Source: Paenarthrobacter ureafaciens
Lineage (GTDB): Bacteria; Actinomycetota; Actinomycetes; Actinomycetales; Micrococcaceae
Reading direction: 5' to 3'
Assembly (NCBI RefSeq): GCF_004028095.1
Contig: NZ_SBHM01000006.1
Location: 310,001 to 374,000, forward strand
Length of the DNA stretch: 64,000 nt
Each line of letters begins with the position of its first letter. Position 1 is the first letter of the stretch. The position numbers and the translations under genes were made by a program. The notes beneath the pieces were generated by a model. It made no database searches. It had not been told where the DNA came from and saw only the letters and a program-made list of their open reading frames with translations. Shown in pieces: positions 50,381-58,703 of the stretch.

Positions 50381-51654
50381 GCGCCGGCCCGCCCGGGCCG
50401 GGCTCCAGGAAGGATGAAGATCACTGCCACCACAACGCAGGCCAGCAGGATGCCGGCGATCGTGACGGCAGCTGATGCCCCCACGGCGTACCACAGCACA
50501 CCGAACCCTGCCGAAGCCGCCATCCGGCTCAAAGCCACGACCGTCTGGGCCGCGGCAATGCCGGTGGCAAGCTTTCCCTCCGGCGTCAGTTGGCTCGCCA
50601 ACGCGGCCAGCACCCCGTCGGTTGCCGCATAGAACGCACCGAGCAGGAGCAGGCACGTCAACGTTGCCCAGAGACCACCAAGCGGAGCCGCAGCCAGGAA
50701 GTAGCAGGCCAGGAGTGCCACGTGCCCTGCGATGAAGACCGGTACCCTGCCTAAACGGTCGGCGAGGCGGCCCAAGGGGACGGCCATCACCAGGAAGGCG
50801 ACATTGGTGCCCACGAACAGCAACGGAAACCACTGGACGGCGAACGAGTCCCGGTCCTGGAGCACCAGGTAGATAAAGCCGTCACCGATGGTCACCAGCC
50901 CGAGGAGTCCCGCAGCGACAAGGAGCTTCCCCAACCCCGGTTCCTTGAAGTGGCGCCAGGAAAAAGCAAGAAGCCGCTGGCCCTTCGGTGCATCCTTCGC
51001 GCTCCGTGCGCGGAGGTCGGGAACCACCAATCCCAGGACGGCCACGCCGATCACGGCAAACGCCAAAGACACCACAAAGACTGTGCTGAAGCCATTGGGG
51101 ATGACCAGCAGAATCAGGAAAGCAATCAGAGGCCCTGCCGCTGCACCGATGTTGTCCAGCATCCGGTGCATACCGAAGGACCGCGCCAGATGCTCCGGTT
51201 GCGCCGACACCGTGATCAGCGCATCCCGGGGCGCCGTCCGGATTCCCTTGCCGATCCGATCCCCCGTGACGATCGCCGCTACGGCCCAGAAGCCCCCGGC
51301 GAAAAGGAATCCGATCCTTGCCAGCATGGACAGTCCGTAACCGGCCAGGGCGATCCGTTTGGGATGGCCGCTGCGGTCTGACGCCCAGCCTGCGGCGATC
51401 CGGACGATGGCGCTCGCGCCCTGGTTGATTCCGTCGATGAAGCCGAAGGCTATGGTCGACAAACCGAGGAAGCCCGTGACGTACAAGGGCAGGATGGCCG
51501 TGACCGACTCGGAGGAGATATCCGTGACCATGCTGACGATTCCAAGCCACACGATGAGCGGGGACAAACGAAACGGCACCTTCGACAGTGCCGTCTGCTC
51601 GCTGGGAGACTTTCCGCGCTTACCGCCGCTGCGGTCCGAAAGCGAAATGTACAT
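50377..51654 (-). CDS. MFS transporter
   Basis: 425 residues, about twelve membrane segments. It has the IVSMVTDISSESVTAILPLY start and the GDRIGKGIRTAPRDALI motif seen in a widespread bacterial MFS subgroup of unknown substrate. The loops ASDRSGHPKR and ADRLGRVPVF are the duplicated MFS signature. Third gene of the operon: 8 nt after the anchored Ser/Gly-rich protein, with its stop overlapping the TolB-like gene. It could export a product linked to the giant secreted protein, which is inference from adjacency only. Confidence 0.87.
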   Translation of the reverse strand: MYISLSDRSGGKRGKSPSEQTALSKVPFRLSPLIVWLGIVSMVTDISSESVTAILPLYVTGFLGLSTIAFGFIDGINQGASAIVRIAAGWASDRSGHPKRIALAGYGLSMLARIGFLFAGGFWAVAAIVTGDRIGKGIRTAPRDALITVSAQPEHLARSFGMHRMLDNIGAAAGPLIAFLILLVIPNGFSTVFVVSLAFAVIGVAVLGLVVPDLRARSAKDAPKGQRLLAFSWRHFKEPGLGKLLVAAGLLGLVTIGDGFIYLVLQDRDSFAVQWFPLLFVGTNVAFLVMAVPLGRLADRLGRVPVFIAGHVALLACYFLAAAPLGGLWATLTCLLLLGAFYAATDGVLAALASQLTPEGKLATGIAAAQTVVALSRMAASAGFGVLWYAVGASAAVTIAGILLACVVVAVIFILPGARPGRAGA

Positions 51655-51662
51655 GCCTACCC

Positions 51663-52355
51663 CTACTCCGTGTCCGAGTGCAGACTGCCCAGCAGTTGGA
51701 AGCGCGAGTTACCGGTTCCGGTGGTGGCCACGGAGACCGTAATCGTGTCGGTGCCGCGGACGAACCGGGCAGCCGTCGCGCCGTCCGGGGCAGGTGCTTC
51801 TTCGGACCAGAAACCATGGGGAACCAACGAAGCCCTGAAATCCTCGATCACGGCTTGTTGCGGCTTGCCCACCACCCCGTCGGCAGTCACCTGCAGGACG
51901 TCGCCTGAACCCGAAACACTCGTGGACCCGATCGTGGTGCCTTCCGGCAACGTCAGGACGCTGCTCGGCCACCCGTCCACGACGGCGCCTGTAGCGTTTC
52001 CAGGGTCCGGCAGTTTCCCCTTGAGCAGGGGCGCTGCAGCTGATGGTTCCGGCAGGCCCGTAGGGGTCAACGTCACAGGCGGCAGGACTTCAAGGGGTTT
52101 GGCACCCGGGGACGCACCGCCGTTGCCGTCGCCGCCTGCGGAAGGGCCCGACGTCGGACTTCCGGAGGATTGCGGGCCGGAGCCTGCTTCCCCGCTTCCG
52201 GTGGGCGAGGAACCCGCCGCAGAGGGGCTGGCAGGGCTGGAATTTTGGGCTGTCGTTTGGGCCGGACGCACGGCCAGTTGGTCAAAGACCACCGCGATGA
52301 CCGCGATCAGCACGGCAAGGGCCAGGCCCGCGATGACCAGCCGCCGGGCATTCAT
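51663..52355 (-). CDS. Membrane-anchored protein with Ser/Gly/Pro-rich linker
   Basis: 230 residues: an N-terminal membrane segment (about 7-27), a low-complexity Ser/Gly/Pro/Ala linker (about 35-85), then a 140-residue extracytoplasmic domain with TVSVATTGTGNSRFQLLGSL at its end. No family is recognised. Type II topology with a wall-spanning linker suggests a cell-surface domain. ATG overlaps the stop of the holin-like gene (ATGA); the MFS gene follows by 8 nt. Confidence 0.75.
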   Translation of the reverse strand: MNARRLVIAGLALAVLIAVIAVVFDQLAVRPAQTTAQNSSPASPSAAGSSPTGSGEAGSGPQSSGSPTSGPSAGGDGNGGASPGAKPLEVLPPVTLTPTGLPEPSAAAPLLKGKLPDPGNATGAVVDGWPSSVLTLPEGTTIGSTSVSGSGDVLQVTADGVVGKPQQAVIEDFRASLVPHGFWSEEAPAPDGATAARFVRGTDTITVSVATTGTGNSRFQLLGSLHSDTE

Positions 52356-52801
52356 GGCTTCCCCGGGTTGGCTGAGCCGCCAAGGAGCTGGTGCGCCCTC
52401 GCTTCAAGACCGTCGTCAACGAAGTCGTAGATGAAGGACGCGAGCCAGATGACGATCGTGGCGGCAATCCAGCCGAACAGGCTTGTGATGGCGAACCCTT
52501 GCGAGAAGAGGCTGGTCAGGATCAGGACGGCCAGCGTGGCCAGCAAGCTTGCGCCCAGGGTGGACGCCTTGGTCATCAGCCAGGTCCTGCGCTCCTGCCC
52601 GCCGGCTTGCTGTCGGTGGTCCCACCGCCTGCGCAGCAGCCCGGCAACCAACGGTTTCACCAGAAGGGTGGCGGCCGTGAACACCACGACGGCCCAGAGG
52701 AACCCGGACCCCAAACGGACCCCGGGTAGCACCGACGCCACCCACAAGGTGATGGCGTTGAAAACAAGTGCGATGGCGATTTTGACCGCCAAGCTTTTCA
52801 T
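52352..52801 (-). CDS. Small four-TM membrane protein, phage-holin-4-like family
   Basis: 149 residues with four hydrophobic segments (about 5-25, 32-55, 82-105 and 110-132) and a basic cytoplasmic loop between the second and third. It resembles the phage_holin_4 superfamily proteins found widely on chromosomes, where no lysis role is known. No phage genes are near. First gene of the coupled four-gene operon ending at 49352; the upstream neighbour mutM ends 79 nt away on the same strand. Confidence 0.75.
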   Translation of the reverse strand: MKSLAVKIAIALVFNAITLWVASVLPGVRLGSGFLWAVVVFTAATLLVKPLVAGLLRRRWDHRQQAGGQERRTWLMTKASTLGASLLATLAVLILTSLFSQGFAITSLFGWIAATIVIWLASFIYDFVDDGLEARAHQLLGGSANPGKP

Positions 52802-52848
52802 GGGGACAGTAAACCATCGAGCCCGCCAATCCGGAACAGTTTTCCCCT

Positions 52849-52884
52849 GTGAAAACCGGTTACGACGGCGTGAAAACCGGTTAC
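52849..52884. repeat. 15-bp direct repeat at the mutM 3' end
   Basis: GTGAAAACCGGTTAC occurs perfectly at 52849-52863 and 52870-52884 (21-bp period). The second copy includes the mutM stop codon (TAA at 52883-52881). Confidence 0.85.
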
Positions 52885-53828
52885 CAGCGGCCGTTACGCG
52901 GCCGGGGCTGGCAGATGGGACAGGTATAGGAAGAACGGTTCATGAACTGCTCGCGTTTGATGATCCCGCCAAGGCCCGTCGCCTCGCAGCGGCTGCATGG
53001 TTCCCCGGCCCGGCCGTACGCATTCAGCGAGCGGGCGAAGTAACCGGAGTCCCCGTTGACGTTGACGTACAGGGAGTCGAAACTCGTGCCGCCGGCGGCC
53101 AAGGCTGCGTTCATGACGTCCCGGGCGGCTTCGATGACCCGTTCCGCGTCGCCGCGTCGCAGTTTGTCGGTGGGCCGGGCGTAGTGGAGTCGTGCCTTCC
53201 ACAGGGCTTCGTCAGCGTAGATGTTGCCTATTCCGGATATGACGGACTGGTCCAGGAGGGCCCGTTTGAGTCCCGTCCTGCGCGCCTTGACCTTCCGGTA
53301 AAACTCATCGAAGGAAAAGTTGGGGTCCAGGGGGTCGCGGGCTATGTGCGCCGCTTCCTCTGCAATTTCGGGCAGGGGCGTCTCGCCCAAACCGCCGGGG
53401 CCGCCGTCGGGCGTCGGGATGAGGGACGTGACGAACAAGCCGCCAAAGATCCGCTGGTCCACGAACCTGAGCTGCCCGGGCATGCCATCGGACGCGCTCA
53501 GCCGGATCCGGACCTTGAGGTGCTTTTCATCCGGCACCTGGGGATCCTGCATCAGCAACTGCCCGCTCATCCCCAAATGCGCCATCAGGGCCGTACCGGG
53601 CAAAGCGGTGTCCGAGCCTGCCATGGACAAGGGCATCCACAAGAACTTCCCGCGGCGCACGACGTCCAGCACCGTAGCGCCTTCAAGGTTGCCGATGAAG
53701 TCCTCGGTACCCAGTGCATGGCGTCGGATGGACCTGGGGTCCAGGACCTCGACGCCGGTGACCGTGCGGCCGCGAACCCAGCGCGCGAGGCCGCGGCGCA
53801 CCACTTCTACCTCGGGAAGTTCGGGCAT
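52881..53828 (-). CDS. mutM: Formamidopyrimidine-DNA glycosylase (Fpg/MutM)
   Basis: 315 residues. The N-terminus [13 protein letters not shown] provides the catalytic Pro1 after Met removal, with Glu and a Lys in RRGKFLWM; the H2TH region contains [10 protein letters not shown], and the C-terminal zinc finger has two CxxC pairs (CSRC...CPIC). It removes 8-oxoguanine and formamidopyrimidines. It follows rnc by 3 nt. The stop region carries a 15-bp direct repeat. Confidence 0.97.
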   Translation of the reverse strand: MPELPEVEVVRRGLARWVRGRTVTGVEVLDPRSIRRHALGTEDFIGNLEGATVLDVVRRGKFLWMPLSMAGSDTALPGTALMAHLGMSGQLLMQDPQVPDEKHLKVRIRLSASDGMPGQLRFVDQRIFGGLFVTSLIPTPDGGPGGLGETPLPEIAEEAAHIARDPLDPNFSFDEFYRKVKARRTGLKRALLDQSVISGIGNIYADEALWKARLHYARPTDKLRRGDAERVIEAARDVMNAALAAGGTSFDSLYVNVNGDSGYFARSLNAYGRAGEPCSRCEATGLGGIIKREQFMNRSSYTCPICQPRPRNGRW

Positions 53829-53831
53829 GGA

Positions 53832-54542
53832 TCAGGAAGAAGCCGGTTCGGTGGAGGCTGTGTCCAGCGAATTCAAGGCACGCCAAGCGTCCGCTGCGGC
53901 TTCCTGTTCCGCTTCCTTCTTCGAGTGGCCCGAACCCCGCCCATAGGGGGTGCCGCCAATGTTGAGCACGGCTTCGAAGGTGCGGGCGTGGTCCGGCCCG
54001 GAACCTTCCACGGCGTAGTGGATGGTGCCGAGTTGCCGGCTGGCTGCCAGCTCCTGGATGCTGGTTTTCCAGTCGGTTCCGGCGCCGAGCGCACCGGCGT
54101 CCTTGAGCAGCGGACCCACGAGGCGCATCACCAGTTGGCGCGCGGTTTCCATGTCATTGGAAAGGTAGGTGGCGCCGATCAGCGCTTCCATGGTGTCCGC
54201 GAGGATAGAGGCTTTGTTCTTGCCGTCGGTGATCTTTTCGCCCTGGCCAAGGTAAATGAACTCGCCAACGCCGAGCTTGCGGCCGATACCTGCCAAGGCG
54301 CGCGTACTCACGACGGCGGAACGCCGCTTTGCGAGCTCACCTTCAGGGAGCTCGGGATGGTCGCGGTACAGGGAATCGGTGACGGAGAATCCCAGGATGG
54401 AGTCGCCGAGGAACTCGAGGCGCTCGTTGGTGGGGATACCGCCGTTCTCATACGCGTATGAGCGGTGTGTCAGAGCAAGACGAAGCGTCTCGGTGTCAAT
54501 GGAGACACCGAGACGCTTCAGAAGCTCTTCAGTTGAAGACAT
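53832..54542 (-). CDS. rnc: Ribonuclease III
   Basis: 236 residues. The RNase III signature [13 protein letters not shown] gives the acidic metal ligands, with the second set in [12 protein letters not shown]; the C-terminal dsRNA-binding domain ends in [20 protein letters not shown]. It processes rRNA precursors and double-stranded RNA. Between rpmF (23 nt upstream) and mutM, part of the coaD-DUF177-rpmF-rnc-mutM run. Confidence 0.97.
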   Translation of the reverse strand: MSSTEELLKRLGVSIDTETLRLALTHRSYAYENGGIPTNERLEFLGDSILGFSVTDSLYRDHPELPEGELAKRRSAVVSTRALAGIGRKLGVGEFIYLGQGEKITDGKNKASILADTMEALIGATYLSNDMETARQLVMRLVGPLLKDAGALGAGTDWKTSIQELAASRQLGTIHYAVEGSGPDHARTFEAVLNIGGTPYGRGSGHSKKEAEQEAAADAWRALNSLDTASTEPASS

Positions 54543-54565
54543 CCTTTGTCAGCCTGGGCGGCAGA

Positions 54566-54769
54566 TTAGGCGTCTGCGACCTTGCGGCCCTTGTATTCAA
54601 GGAACAGCGCGGTGCCGGCGGAGTCGGTGACGACCTTTGCCTGGTGCGGCAGGCTGTAGGTGACCTGACCGTTTTCGATGGTCTTGACCAGGTTGGGGGC
54701 AGTTGCCTTCCACTGGGCACGGCGTGCGCGCGTGTTTGCGCGAGACATTTTCCGCTTGGGAACAGCCAC
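54566..54769 (-). CDS. rpmF: 50S ribosomal protein L32 (zinc-independent form)
   Basis: 67 residues with the L32 start [19 protein letters not shown]. No cysteine occurs, so the zinc-ribbon CxxC pairs of the C+ form are absent; this is the C- type, which some bacteria use as the standard copy. AAATGAGATAGCT precedes the ATG. It lies 33 nt after the DUF177 stop. Confidence 0.96.
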   Translation of the reverse strand: MAVPKRKMSRANTRARRAQWKATAPNLVKTIENGQVTYSLPHQAKVVTDSAGTALFLEYKGRKVADA

Positions 54770-54802
54770 AGCTATCTCATTTCTCTCTTAGTCCAACAGT
54801 TA

Positions 54803-55330
54803 CTAATCAGTTTGCCGGTCAGTCTTAGCCAGATCAGCTAGGGCAGCCCAGCGAGGGTCCAGGACCTCGTGGTGGTGCCCCGGCTCGTCTTCCAGGCGCG
54901 CCCCGCATTCGGAGCACAAGCCTTGGCAGTCTTCCCGGCACACCGGCTGGAACGGCAGCATGGTGACTACTGCGTCCCGCAACACCGGCTCAAGATCGAT
55001 CAGATCGTGCTCGACTCGACGTTGCTCTTCATCGTCTTCCCCGTCCGAAAGCTCTTCGCCTTCGTAGAAGAAAAGTTCTTGCACATTGACCTCAAGGTCA
55101 TACGCAAGGGGATCCAGGCATCGACCGCATTCGCCAGTTACTCCGACGATTGCGGTTCCGGATACCAGAATTCCTTCGTGTACGGCCTCAAGCCGGAGAT
55201 CGAGCTCGACATCCGAGCCTTCCTCCACGCCAATGAGTGCCACACCAAGGTCACTTGGTGCAGGCACATGCTCCTTGAGTGTCCGCATGGTTCCTGGACT
55301 GCGTCCAAGGTCCTTGACTACCAGCGCCAA
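54803..55330 (-). CDS. DUF177 (YceD-like) protein
   Basis: 175 residues when read from TTG at 55330. Cys motifs GECGRCLDPL and CREDCQGLCSECGARL are diagnostic of DUF177, linked with rRNA metabolism and found directly upstream of rpmF across bacteria. No ATG, GTG or TTG lies further upstream before a stop, yet TTG has no SD; ATT at 55354 in the same frame has AGGAG at 5-nt spacing and would add eight residues (IKRDASSP). The true start may therefore be ATT. Confidence 0.92.
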   Translation of the reverse strand: MALVVKDLGRSPGTMRTLKEHVPAPSDLGVALIGVEEGSDVELDLRLEAVHEGILVSGTAIVGVTGECGRCLDPLAYDLEVNVQELFFYEGEELSDGEDDEEQRRVEHDLIDLEPVLRDAVVTMLPFQPVCREDCQGLCSECGARLEDEPGHHHEVLDPRWAALADLAKTDRQTD

Positions 55331-55496
55331 GGGCGAACTTGCATCTCGCTTAATGAGAACTCCTGTAGAACATATGACCGACGTACCATCTTAGCCTGAT
55401 CACGTGCGAGGACTCAAACCGGCGACGGGCGCGTAAATGCGCCAACGTGTTCAGTTTGGGAATTGCGCGCGAACGGCTGCGGGCACGGCTTAAAGC

Positions 55497-55997
55497 CTAC
55501 CCCTTACGTTGCTGTTCTGCCGAAGGCTCGCCCGCGAGCAGTCGTCGAAGGACGGATTTGGGCACGAAATCCGAGATGTCGCCCCCCAGGACGTTGACCT
55601 CTTTGATGAGCGTCGAGGAGAGATGGACGTAGTGCGCCTCGGCGGGCAGGAAGACCGTTTCGACGCCGGTAAGCTGCCGGTTCATGGTGGCCATGGGCAA
55701 CTCGTAATCGAAATCCGAGGAGGACCGCAGTCCCTTCACGATGGCCGAGACGCCCCTGTGGCGGCAGTACTCCGCCAGCAGGCCTTCACCCATGGGTTCG
55801 ACGATGATGCCACGCAAGGACGCCAAGGTTTCCCTGGCCATCTCCATGCGGTCCTCGAGGCTGAAGCGGTACTTCTTGGCGTAGTTGGTGGATACCGCCA
55901 CAATGACCTCGTCAAACAGCCCGGCCGCGCGGGCAATGACTTCAAGATGTCCGTTGTGGATGGGGTCAAAGGATCCGGGGCAAACCGCACGTCTCAT
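55497..55997 (-). CDS. coaD: Phosphopantetheine adenylyltransferase
   Basis: 166 residues. Nucleotidyltransferase with the T/HxGH-type GSFDPIHNGHLEVI, the KGLRSSSDFDYE segment and the SSTLIKEV C-terminal motif. It makes dephospho-CoA from 4'-phosphopantetheine and ATP, and is hexameric in known cases. ATG at 55997. Divergent from the aminotransferase by 35 bp; about 140 bp separate it from DUF177. Confidence 0.97.
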   Translation of the reverse strand: MRRAVCPGSFDPIHNGHLEVIARAAGLFDEVIVAVSTNYAKKYRFSLEDRMEMARETLASLRGIIVEPMGEGLLAEYCRHRGVSAIVKGLRSSSDFDYELPMATMNRQLTGVETVFLPAEAHYVHLSSTLIKEVNVLGGDISDFVPKSVLRRLLAGEPSAEQQRKG

Positions 55998-56032
55998 GAC
56001 ACGAACCTACCCCAAAGCTTCGCCGGGATACC

Positions 56033-57274
56033 ATGGCTGACATGTCACCGGCAGGAAGCAGCGCCCCACCCGTCCACACGTCCCTGCCCTGGCAACGGGC
56101 GGCTGGCGGAGCCAACCTCCTGTCCCCCGATGGCGGCCTGGGCGTCACCATTTTCGAGGAGATGACAACCCTTGCTGTCGCCAAGGGAGCCATCAACCTC
56201 GGCCAGGGGTTCCCGGACGAGGACGGCCCCGCCGAAATGAAGGAGGCCGCCCGGGCGGCCATCCAGGCAGGGGCCAACCAGTATGCGCCCGGCAAAGGGT
56301 TTCCCCGGCTCCGCGAGGCAGTAGCTGCACACCAGGAACGTTTTTACGGCCTCACCCCGGATCCGGACACTGAGGTCATCGTCACCACCGGTGCCACCGA
56401 AGCGATCGCCGCTTCCTTGCTGGCATTCGTCCAGCCCGGCGACGAGGTCCTGACGTTCGAGCCTTTTTACGATTCCTACGGGGCCATCATTGCGATGGCG
56501 GGCGCCAAACACGTCACCGCTCCCCTAGTGGCCCCGGACTTCCTGCCGGACCTGGACGTCCTGGAGGAGGCGTTCAGCAACCGGACCAAGGTGGTGCTGC
56601 TGAACAATCCACACAACCCCATGGGTACTGTCTTCCCGCGCGACGTCCTGGCCAAGGTGGTGGAACTGGCGGAAAAGTACGACGCCATCATCGTTAGCGA
56701 CGAAGTCTACGAACACCTGACCTTCGGCGAAGCCCATATCCCCATCACGACGATCCACGGAGCCGCTGAACGGACCATCACGATCTCTTCTGCCGGAAAG
56801 ACGTTCTCCTTCACCGGGTGGAAGATCGGTTGGCTCAGCGGACCGGCCCACCTCGTCGCCGCCGCCCGTACGGTCAAGCAGTTCCTGAGCTACAGCTCAG
56901 GAACCCCGTTCCAAGAAGCCGTGGCGATCGGACTCGGCCTTCCGGACGCCTTCTACGCGGATATTGCGGCCACGCTGAAAGAGAAGAGGGACATCCTCGC
57001 GGCGGGGCTGCGTGAGGCGGGATTCGGCGTCTACGTACCGGGCGGAACGTACTTCATCAACGTCGACACCGCAACGCTGGGCATCACCGATTCGGTGGCC
57101 CTGGCCCGGCGCCTCCCGGACCTGGTGGGAGTAGCTGCGATCCCTGTCCCCGTCTTTTGCCACGCGGAAGGAGCAGAACGGACGCGAAGCCTGCTGCGCT
57201 TCGCCTTCTGCAAGAAGACCGCTCTCCTGCATGAAGCCGCTTCGCGCCTCGCTACCCTGCAGGACAAGCTCTGA
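56033..57274 (+). CDS. PLP-dependent aminotransferase, class I/II
   Basis: 413 residues. Fold-type I aminotransferase with INLGQGFPDEDGP, GATEAIAASLLAF, NNPHNPMG, VSDEVYEHLTF and the PLP Lys in SSAGKTFSFTGWKIGW. The pattern is that of the kynurenine/methionine-oxoglutarate (YbdL/CCBL) group or DapC-like enzymes; the donor amino acid is not determinable. ATG at 56042 is an alternative start. The stop TGA overlaps a CTG that probably starts the next gene. Confidence 0.9.
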   Translation: MADMSPAGSSAPPVHTSLPWQRAAGGANLLSPDGGLGVTIFEEMTTLAVAKGAINLGQGFPDEDGPAEMKEAARAAIQAGANQYAPGKGFPRLREAVAAHQERFYGLTPDPDTEVIVTTGATEAIAASLLAFVQPGDEVLTFEPFYDSYGAIIAMAGAKHVTAPLVAPDFLPDLDVLEEAFSNRTKVVLLNNPHNPMGTVFPRDVLAKVVELAEKYDAIIVSDEVYEHLTFGEAHIPITTIHGAAERTITISSAGKTFSFTGWKIGWLSGPAHLVAAARTVKQFLSYSSGTPFQEAVAIGLGLPDAFYADIAATLKEKRDILAAGLREAGFGVYVPGGTYFINVDTATLGITDSVALARRLPDLVGVAAIPVPVFCHAEGAERTRSLLRFAFCKKTALLHEAASRLATLQDKL

Positions 57275-58062
57275 GCGCCAAGGGCGTCCGGCACGACGCG
57301 TCACGGTTCCTTCGCACCACCGGCCAGCACGCCACGATCGATGCCGATCCACTGGTACCGGGAAGCTACATCCTGAGCATTGGCGGCGCCGAACAGTCGC
57401 ACGTGAACCTTGCCCATCCCAATGAGATCTTCTATGAGTACCTCCGCCGGATAGGCCACGTGGTTGACCTGGTTGCCGAGCCGGCGGCCCCGGTCTCGGC
57501 CCTGCACCTTGGGGCAGGCGCGCTGACGCTCGCCCGCTATATCCAGGCGACGAGGCCCGGTTCCGTGCAGCACGCAGTCGAGTTGGAGCGGGAGCTCTTG
57601 GACTTTGTGCTCCAGAAGCTGCCGATGCCCGGAGGCACCCACCTGACCACCCACATCGCAGATGCCCGCGAAGCACTCGCTGCCCTTCCCGCCGGACTGG
57701 GATTCGACGTCGTCATCCTCGATATCTTCTCCGGCCCCGACGCTCCCCCGCACATCGCCTGCCGGGAGTTTTATGAAGAGGCTGCCCGGCGGCTGGCCCC
57801 CGGCGGTGTCCTCATTATCAACGTGGGAGACGAGCCCGCCCTGACCTTGGTGCGGAGCCAGGTAGCAGCCCTGCGCCAGGCCATGCCTGATGTCGCGGCG
57901 GTTGCCGAGGCCGGAATGTTTGAAGGCCGATATCCCGGCAACATCATCCTGGTAGGCACGCAGGCGCCGTGGCCTGCGGACTGGTCACGCGAACTCCTGG
58001 CCCGTGGACCGCATCCGGCCGCCGTTCTCAGCGGAGTGGAACTGGACAAGATCTCCGATTAG
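57271..58062 (+). CDS. Spermidine synthase-like SAM/dcSAM-binding protein (probable CTG start)
   Basis: 263 residues if started at CTG 57271, which overlaps the aminotransferase stop (CTGA) and has AGGA six nt upstream. The first standard start is GTG 57403, but the 44 residues before it contain the conserved-looking GSYILSIGGAEQSHV lead of this family. The Rossmann domain has LHLGAGALTLARYI, VELERELLDF, then DAREAL and FDVVILDIFSG, as in polyamine aminopropyltransferases, though the substrate may differ. A 20-bp repeat spans its stop codon. Confidence 0.85.
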   Translation: MSAKGVRHDASRFLRTTGQHATIDADPLVPGSYILSIGGAEQSHVNLAHPNEIFYEYLRRIGHVVDLVAEPAAPVSALHLGAGALTLARYIQATRPGSVQHAVELERELLDFVLQKLPMPGGTHLTTHIADAREALAALPAGLGFDVVILDIFSGPDAPPHIACREFYEEAARRLAPGGVLIINVGDEPALTLVRSQVAALRQAMPDVAAVAEAGMFEGRYPGNIILVGTQAPWPADWSRELLARGPHPAAVLSGVELDKISD

Positions 58063-58106
58063 GCCGGTTCGGCATGTCCGATCAAGTCCGATTAGGCCGG
58101 TTCGGC
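58054..58106. repeat. 20-bp perfect direct repeat spanning two convergent stop codons
   Basis: TCCGATTAGGCCGGTTCGGC at 58054-58073 and 58087-58106 (33-bp period). The first contains the TAG of the spermidine-synthase-like gene, the second the TAA (minus strand) of rsmD. Confidence 0.9.
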
Positions 58107-58658
58107 GAACCACAGTTTGGTTTCGCCGTACTTCTTGTCCGAAAAGCACTCCATGGCCTCAGGCCACCCTGGTTCGGCGCTGCGTGAAGACCGCTCCACA
58201 ACAACTACTGCTCCTTCATCCAAGTGCGGGGCCAGTTTCCCCAACACTGCGCTCAGGGCTGCCTCGTCCAAGGGATACGGCGGGTCCAGGAACACGAGGT
58301 CCCACAGGACGTCCCCACCGGCGCGCTCGAGGAATGATTCCACCTTGGACCGGTGGACGGAGACGGTCTTCCTGCCCAGGACCTGGTTGACCATGTCCGC
58401 ATTACGTTGGCAAACATCGCTGGCACGGGCATCAAACTCCACCAGCTCAACGCTGCGGGCGCCACGGCTTGCCCCCTCGATTCCCAGCGAACCGGAGCCT
58501 GCGTAGAGATCCAGCACGCGGGCGTCGTCAATCACGGCCAAGGACTCCAGCCGGGAGAAGAGCGCTTCCTTGACGCGGTCCGTGGTTGGCCGCGTCGCAG
58601 TGCCCGGAACGGATGTGAGCGGGTTACCGCCGGCTGCTCCCGCAATGATGCGGCTCAT
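58092..58658 (-). CDS. rsmD: 16S rRNA (guanine-966-N2) methyltransferase
   Basis: 188 residues from ATG at 58658. N-terminal RIIAGAAGGNPL and TRPTTDRVKEALFSRL are diagnostic; the Rossmann methyltransferase core has LDLYAGSGSLGIEGASRGA and the catalytic LDPPYP. It methylates G966 of 16S rRNA. An ATG eight codons upstream (58682) is less likely. It follows recG by about 45 nt on the same strand. Confidence 0.96.
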   Translation of the reverse strand: MSRIIAGAAGGNPLTSVPGTATRPTTDRVKEALFSRLESLAVIDDARVLDLYAGSGSLGIEGASRGARSVELVEFDARASDVCQRNADMVNQVLGRKTVSVHRSKVESFLERAGGDVLWDLVFLDPPYPLDEAALSAVLGKLAPHLDEGAVVVVERSSRSAEPGWPEAMECFSDKKYGETKLWFAEPA

Positions 58659-58703
58659 GGGCATCCACCGGACAACAACCATGCCAAAAGCTTCCGGCCT
58701 GCA

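Noticed and set aside
50381..50833. Long N-terminal extension of the TolB-like frame into the MFS gene
   Set aside because: It overlaps the MFS frame; ATG at 50380 in an ATGA overlap gives a standard membrane-anchored start.
52352..52801. Prophage remnant suggested by a holin-like protein
   Set aside because: No other phage gene is present, and this small four-TM family is common on chromosomes without any lysis role.
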